Assembly (NCBI RefSeq): GCF_040436345.1
Contig: NC_133238.1
Coordinates: forward strand, 5,520,150-5,584,149
From: Pagrus major
Lineage: Eukaryota > Chordata > Actinopteri > Spariformes > Sparidae
Length of the DNA: 64,000 nt
Direction: 5' to 3'
Shown here: positions 57,693-64,000 of the stretch, piece after piece
Layout: the number at the start of each line of letters is the position of its first letter
Position numbering within the stretch: position 1 is the stretch's first letter
The notes under the pieces: model-generated
Database searches by the model: none
Told to the model about the DNA's origin: nothing
What the model saw: only the letters and a program-made list of their open reading frames with translations
Position numbers and translations under genes: made by a program

Positions 57693-58337
57693 GAGTTGGA
57701 ACAGTCTGACACAGGATGGCCTTTCCCAGGCTCAGCCCCCTGGCTGACGGTGCCTCTGGGGGGATAATAGCAGAGTTAGGTGCCTTGGGCAATTTGCTCA
57801 TCCTCATTGGGCACTAAAAGTTGCTGCAAATTCAAAAACACTGGTGCGACTTGACGAGGGTGGCTGGTCCACACATTGTGCCTGTTTTGTGTCCTTTTTC
57901 CAGCGATCCATCGCTCGGCAAAATAGAAAAATAACACTCCGTCAACGGCCACTTGGCATGATGTCTCCGCCCAGTCTGAATGCAACCAGAGACAATGTGC
58001 CGCACAAAAGCCTACCAGTAGGCATTCCAGCAATGGACGCGTCCAGACCACATTTCTTATGCAATGCCTCGCAGAGGAGGAGACGCAACAAGGTTTGTGC
58101 CGTCTCTAGCAGGCCACGCCCACTCTGCCCTTTTACCGGGAAAACGGGTAACCCGCACGCAACGCACTGCGACACAGCAGACGCCGGTGTACTGCAACGC
58201 TGTGACTTTCAGGACGGATTGAAACGGTAACACAAGGACCCCAAAGCAGCATTCAGAGGTTGAAGGTCGGCTTTCCGAGCTGCTCGGCAGAAAGCGCGGG
58301 AGACGAGCACTCACTTGTTTTTCTTCCACATTGTCAT

Positions 58338-58501
58338 CAGGGGAGAGCGCGGACGCAGTCCCCCACTACCACAAATTATGCAGTCGAGATTCCCACATTT
58401 GGGGAATTCGCAGGGGTCAGCACAACCGGAGTGCAATGGCTGAGCCTCGCCCTGGGTGAACCACCTTCTTGATCATGGTATCTCCCCTGCCAGGTAAGTA
58501 T
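58338..58501 (-). ncRNA. RNU1: U1 snRNA copy 55
   Basis: Full length. Upstream GG; heads the long 1223-bp dimer run. Confidence 0.96.
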
Positions 58502-59149
58502 GAGTTGGAACAGTCTGACACAGGATGGCCTTTCCCAGGCTCAGCCCCCTGGCTGACGGTGCCTCTGGGGGGATAATAGCAGAGTTAGGTGCCTTGGGCA
58601 ATTTGCTCATCCTCATTGGGCACTAAAAGTTGCTGCAAATTCAAAAACACTGGTGCGACTTGACGAGGGTGGCTGGTCCACACATTGTGCCTGTTTTGTG
58701 TCCTTTTTCCAGCGATCCATCGCTCGGCAAAATAGAAAAATAACACTCCGTCAACGGCCACTTGGCATGATGTCTCCGCCCAGTCTGAATGCAACCAGAG
58801 ACAATGTGCCGCACAAAAGCCTACCAGTAGGCATTCCAGCAATGGACGCGTCCAGACCACATTTCTTATGCAATGCCTCGCAGAGGAGGAGACGCAACAA
58901 GGTTTGTGCCGTCTCTAGCAGGCCACGCCCACTCTGCCCTTTTACCGGGAAAACGGGTAACCCGCACGCAACGCACTGCGACACAGCAGACGCCGGTGTA
59001 CTGCAACGCTGTGACTTTCAGGACGGATTGAAACGGTAACACAAGGACCCCAAAGCAGCATTCAGAGGTTGAAGGTCGGCTTTCCGAGCTGCTCGGCAGA
59101 AAGCGCGGGAGACGAGCACTCACTTGTTTTTCTTCCACATTGTCATCAG

Positions 59150-59563
59150 ACAAATAACACTCCGTCAACGGCCACTTGGCATGATGTCTCCGCCCAGTCT
59201 GAATGCAACCAGAGACAATGTGCCGCACAAAAGCCTACCAGTAGGCATTCCAGCAATGGACGCGTCCAGACCACATTTCTTATGCAATGCCTCGCAGAGG
59301 AGGAGACGCAACAAGGTTTGTGCCGTCTCTAGCAGGCCACGCCCACTCTGCCCTTTTACCGGGAAAACGGGTAACCCGCACGCAACGCACTGCGACACAG
59401 CAGACGCCGGTGTACTGCAACGCTGTGACTTTCAGGACGGATTGAAACGGTAACACAAGGACCCCAAAGCAGCATTCAGAGGTTGAAGGTCGGCTTTCCG
59501 AGCTGCTCGGCAGAAAGCGCGGGAGACGAGCACTCACTTGTTTTTCTTCCACATTGTCATCAG
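59150..59563 (-). repeat. Gene-less 414-bp unit
   Basis: Same deletion join as at 2328. Confidence 0.95.
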
Positions 59564-59724
59564 GGGAGAGCGCGGACGCAGTCCCCCACTACCACAAATT
59601 ATGCAGTCGAGATTCCCACATTTGGGGAATTCGCAGGGGTCAGCACAACCGGAGTGCAATGGCTGAGCCTCGCCCTGGGTGAACCACCTTCTTGATCATG
59701 GTATCTCCCCTGCCAGGTAAGTAT
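59561..59724 (-). ncRNA. RNU1: U1 snRNA copy 56
   Basis: Full length. Gene-less units on both sides; upstream GG. Confidence 0.96.
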
Positions 59725-60372
59725 GAGTTGGAACAGTCTGACACAGGATGGCCTTTCCCAGGCTCAGCCCCCTGGCTGACGGTGCCTCTGGGGGGATAAT
59801 AGCAGAGTTAGGTGCCTTGGGCAATTTGCTCATCCTCATTGGGCACTAAAAGTTGCTGCAAATTCAAAAACACTGGTGCGACTTGACGAGGGTGGCTGGT
59901 CCACACATTGTGCCTGTTTTGTGTCCTTTTTCCAGCGATCCATCGCTCGGCAAAATAGAAAAATAACACTCCGTCAACGGCCACTTGGCATGATGTCTCC
60001 GCCCAGTCTGAATGCAACCAGAGACAATGTGCCGCACAAAAGCCTACCAGTAGGCATTCCAGCAATGGACGCGTCCAGACCACATTTCTTATGCAATGCC
60101 TCGCAGAGGAGGAGACGCAACAAGGTTTGTGCCGTCTCTAGCAGGCCACGCCCACTCTGCCCTTTTACCGGGAAAACGGGTAACCCGCACGCAACGCACT
60201 GCGACACAGCAGACGCCGGTGTACTGCAACGCTGTGACTTTCAGGACGGATTGAAACGGTAACACAAGGACCCCAAAGCAGCATTCAGAGGTTGAAGGTC
60301 GGCTTTCCGAGCTGCTCGGCAGAAAGCGCGGGAGACGAGCACTCACTTGTTTTTCTTCCACATTGTCATCAG

Positions 60373-60786
60373 ACAAATAACACTCCGTCAACGGCCACTT
60401 GGCATGATGTCTCCGCCCAGTCTGAATGCAACCAGAGACAATGTGCCGCACAAAAGCCTACCAGTAGGCATTCCAGCAATGGACGCGTCCAGACCACATT
60501 TCTTATGCAATGCCTCGCAGAGGAGGAGACGCAACAAGGTTTGTGCCGTCTCTAGCAGGCCACGCCCACTCTGCCCTTTTACCGGGAAAACGGGTAACCC
60601 GCACGCAACGCACTGCGACACAGCAGACGCCGGTGTACTGCAACGCTGTGACTTTCAGGACGGATTGAAACGGTAACACAAGGACCCCAAAGCAGCATTC
60701 AGAGGTTGAAGGTCGGCTTTCCGAGCTGCTCGGCAGAAAGCGCGGGAGACGAGCACTCACTTGTTTTTCTTCCACATTGTCATCAG
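60373..60786 (-). repeat. Gene-less 414-bp unit
   Basis: Same deletion join as at 2328. Confidence 0.95.
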
Positions 60787-60947
60787 GGGAGAGCGCGGAC
60801 GCAGTCCCCCACTACCACAAATTATGCAGTCGAGATTCCCACATTTGGGGAATTCGCAGGGGTCAGCACAACCGGAGTGCAATGGCTGAGCCTCGCCCTG
60901 GGTGAACCACCTTCTTGATCATGGTATCTCCCCTGCCAGGTAAGTAT
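60784..60947 (-). ncRNA. RNU1: U1 snRNA copy 57
   Basis: Full length. Gene-less units on both sides; upstream GC. Confidence 0.96.
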
Positions 60948-61595
60948 GAGTTGGAACAGTCTGACACAGGATGGCCTTTCCCAGGCTCAGCCCCCTGGCT
61001 GACGGTGCCTCTGCGGGGATAATAGCAGAGTTAGGTGCCTTGGGCAATTTGCTCATCCTCATTGGGCACTAAAAGTTGCTGCAAATTCAAAAACACTGGT
61101 GCGACTTGACGAGGGTGGCTGGTCCACACATTGTGCCTGTTTTGTGTCCTTTTTCCAGCGATCCATCGCTCGGCAAAATAGAAAAATAACACTCCGTCAA
61201 CGGCCACTTGGCATGATGTCTCCGCCCAGTCTGAATGCAACCAGAGACAATGTGCCGCACAAAAGCCTACCAGTAGGCATTCCAGCAATGGACGCGTCCA
61301 GACCACATTTCTTATGCAATGCCTCGCAGAGGAGGAGACGCAACAAGGTTTGTGCCGTCTCTAGCAGGCCACGCCCACTCTGCCCTTTTACCGGGAAAAC
61401 GGGTAACCCGCACGCAACGCACTGCGACACAGCAGACGCCGGTGTACTGCAACGCTGTGACTTTCAGGACGGATTGAAACGGTAACACAAGGACCCCAAA
61501 GCAGCATTCAGAGGTTGAAGGTCGGCTTTCCGAGCTGCTCGGCAGAAAGCGCGGGAGACGAGCACTCACTTGTTTTTCTTCCACATTGTCATCAG

Positions 61596-62009
61596 ACAAA
61601 TAACACTCCGTCAACGGCCACTTGGCATGATGTCTCCGCCCAGTCTGAATGCAACCAGAGACAATGTGCCGCACAAAAGCCTACCAGTAGGCATTCCAGC
61701 AATGGACGCGTCCAGACCACATTTCTTATGCAATGCCTCGCAGAGGAGGAGACGCAACAAGGTTTGTGCCGTCTCTAGCAGGCCACGCCCACTCTGCCCT
61801 TTTACCGGGAAAACGGGTAACCCGCATGCAACGCACTGCGACACAGCAGACGCCGGTGTACTGCAACGCTGTGACTTTCAGGACGGATTGAAACGGTAAC
61901 ACAAGGACCCCAAAGCAGCATTCAGAGGTTGAAGGTCGGCTTTCCGAGCTGCTCGGCAGAAAGCGCGGGAGACGAGCACTCACTTGTTTTTCTTCCACAT
62001 TGTCATCAG
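61596..62009 (-). repeat. Gene-less 414-bp unit
   Basis: Same deletion join as at 2328; private CCGCATGC near 61823, shared with the full unit near 40300. Confidence 0.95.
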
Positions 62010-62170
62010 GGGAGAGCGCGGACGCAGTCCCCCACTACCACAAATTATGCAGTCGAGATTCCCACATTTGGGGAATTCGCAGGGGTCAGCACAACCGGAG
62101 TGCAATGGCTGAGCCTCGCCCTGGGTGAACCACCTTCTTGATCATGGTATCTCCCCTGCCAGGTAAGTAT
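62007..62170 (-). ncRNA. RNU1: U1 snRNA copy 58
   Basis: Full length. Gene-less units on both sides; upstream GG. Confidence 0.96.
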
Positions 62171-62818
62171 GAGTTGGAACAGTCTGACACAGGATGGCCT
62201 TTCCCAGGCTCAGCCCCCTGGCTGACGGTGCCTCTGGGGGGATAATAGCAGAGTTAGGTGCCTTGGGCAATTTGCTCATCCTCATTGGGCACTAAAAGTT
62301 GCTGCAAATTCAAAAACACTGGTGCGACTTGACGAGGGTGGCTGGTCCACACATTGTGCCTGTTTTGTGTCCTTTTTCCAGCGATCCATCGCTCGGCAAA
62401 ATAGAAAAATAACACTCCGTCAACGGCCACTTGGCATGATGTCTCCGCCCAGTCTGAATGCAACCAGAGACAATGTGCCGCACAAAAGCCTACCAGTAGG
62501 CATTCCAGCAATGGACGCGTCCAGACCACATTTCTTATGCAATGCCTCGCAGAGGAGGAGACGCAACAAGGTTTGTGCCGTCTCTAGCAGGCCACGCCCA
62601 CTCTGCCCTTTTACCGGGAAAACGGGTAACCCGCACGCAACGCACTGCGACACAGCAGACGCCGGTGTACTGCAACGCTGTGACTTTCAGGACGGATTGA
62701 AACGGTAACACAAGGACCCCAAAGCAGCATTCAGAGGTTGAAGGTCGGCTTTCCGAGCTGCTCGGCAGAAAGCGCGGGAGACGAGCACTCACTTGTTTTT
62801 CTTCCACATTGTCATCAG

Positions 62819-63232
62819 ACAAATAACACTCCGTCAACGACCACTTGGCATGATGTCTCCGCCCAGTCTGAATGCAACCAGAGACAATGTGCCGCACAAA
62901 AGCCTACCAGTAGGCATTCCAGCAATGGACGCGTCCAGACCACATTTCTTATGCAATGCCTCGCAGAGGAGGAGACGCAACAAGGTTTGTGCCGTCTCTA
63001 GCAGGCCACGCCCACTCTGCCCTTTTACCGGGAAAACGGGTAACCCGCACGCAACGCACTGCGACACAGCAGACGCCGGTGTACTGCAACGCTGTGACTT
63101 TCAGGACGGATTGAAACGGTAACACAAGGACCCCAAAGCAGCATTCAGAGGTTGAAGGTCGGCTTTCCGAGCTGCTCGGCAGAAAGCGCGGGAGACGAGC
63201 ACTCACTTGTTTTTCTTCCACATTGTCATCAG
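62819..63232 (-). repeat. Gene-less 414-bp unit
   Basis: Same deletion join as at 2328; private G-to-A near 62840 (CAACGACCAC). Confidence 0.95.
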
Positions 63233-63393
63233 GGGAGAGCGCGGACGCAGTCCCCCACTACCACAAATTATGCAGTCGAGATTCCCACATTTGGGGAATT
63301 CGCAGGGGTCAGCACAACCGGAGTGCAATGGCTGAGCCTCGCCCTGGGTGAACCACCTTCTTGATCATGGTATCTCCCCTGCCAGGTAAGTAT
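63230..63393 (-). ncRNA. RNU1: U1 snRNA copy 59
   Basis: Full length, the last U1 in the window. Upstream GG; 607 bp of ordinary spacer follow to the window end. Confidence 0.96.
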
Positions 63394-64000
63394 GAGTTGG
63401 AACAGTCTGACACAGGATGGCCTTTCCCAGGCTCAGCCCCCTGGCTGACGGTGCCTCTGGGGGGATAATAGCAGAGTTAGGTGCCTTGGGCAATTTGCTC
63501 ATCCTCATTGGGCACTAAAAGTTGCTGCAAATTCAAAAACACTGGTGCGACTTGACGAGGGTGGCTGGTCCACACATTGTGCCTGTTTTGTGTCCTTTTT
63601 CCAGCGATCCATCGCTCGGCAAAATAGAAAAATAACACTCCGTCAACGGCCACTTGGCATGATGTCTCCGCCCAGTCTGAATGCAACCAGAGACAATGTG
63701 CCGCACAAAAGCCTACCAGTAGGCATTCCAGCAATGGACGCGTCCAGACCACATTTCTTATGCAATGCCTCGCAGAGGAGGAGACGCAACAAGGTTTGTG
63801 CCGTCTCTAGCAGGCCACGCCCACTCTGCCCTTTTACCGGGAAAACGGGTAACCCGCACGCAACGCACTGCGACACAGCAGACGCCGGTGTACTGCAACG
63901 CTGTGACTTTCAGGACGGATTGAAACGGTAACACAAGGACCCCAAAGCAGCATTCAGAGGTTGAAGGTCGGCTTTCCGAGCTGCTCGGCAGAAAGCGCGG

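Larger units (their letters stand above)
58502..63393. repeat. Higher-order repeat, 4 x 1223 bp (full + gene-less unit)
   Basis: Four consecutive blocks each consist of 645 bp of spacer, a 414-bp deleted unit and a 164-bp U1 gene. Two-block runs of the same kind are at 50374-52819 and 55247-57692. The run shows a deletion-bearing unit spreading together with one functional neighbour. Confidence 0.93.
33332..64000 (-). repeat. U1 snRNA tandem array, right segment
   Basis: The array resumes after LINE copy 2 with 32 intact U1 copies and ten 414-bp gene-less units, and contains no LINE. Gene-less units become denser to the right. The final 607 bases (63394-64000) are spacer of the next unit, whose U1 would begin outside the window. 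Confidence 0.97.

Noticed and set aside
1-64000. CRISPR array or bacterial repeat locus
   Set aside because: The repeats are 809 bp with a eukaryotic snRNA gene and have no short repeat-spacer pattern.

Overview
This window is vertebrate-type nuclear DNA made almost entirely of one gene: a head-to-tail tandem array of U1 small nuclear RNA genes, all on the minus strand, with an 809-bp repeat unit (164-nt U1 plus a 645-bp spacer). The U1 identity rests on the exact 164-nt length, the 5' end AUACUUACCUG that pairs with 5' splice sites, the U1A-binding loop AUUGCACUCC, the Sm site AAUUUGUGG and the terminal 3' stem. I count 57 uninterrupted full-length copies, one copy cut by the left edge, and two copies split by a retrotransposon. 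The array runs off both ends of the window. A fish or amphibian is the most likely host, because Tx1-clade LINEs aimed at multicopy RNA genes are known there; the species cannot be fixed from the sequence alone.

Layout: 1-10146, U1 array with one gene-less unit (2328-2741) and a dimeric ABABAB stretch (3712-8565); 10147-15404, LINE copy 1; 15405-27970, U1 array with one gene-less unit; 27971-33331, LINE copy 2; 33332-64000, U1 array in which 395-bp-deleted, gene-less 414-bp units become steadily more common until the last 5 kb is a 1223-bp repeat of one full plus one deleted unit.

The two LINEs are about 5.3 kb, nearly identical, lie in the same orientation as U1, and enter U1 at the same phosphodiester bond, between nt 37 and 38 at the 3' edge of the stem-loop I loop bound by U1-70K. 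Their 5' junctions differ: copy 1 has a 17-bp target duplication and starts inside ORF1, while copy 2 has no clear duplication and lost U1 nt 35-37. They are therefore independent site-specific insertions. Each element encodes a zinc-knuckle ORF1 protein and an ORF2 protein with APE endonuclease, reverse transcriptase and a C-terminal CCHC motif. ORF2 is open in copy 1 and frameshifted in copy 2; ORF1 is complete in copy 2 and lacks its first codon in copy 1.

How it fits together: each intact unit carries a candidate snRNA promoter upstream of U1 (PSE-like region near -40 to -61, octamer-like site near -135) and a candidate 3' box. The LINEs sit just downstream of U1 transcription starts, so the host U1 promoter may transcribe them, much as rDNA-specific elements are co-transcribed with rRNA. 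Shared alleles scattered along the array show continuing homogenisation by unequal exchange or gene conversion.
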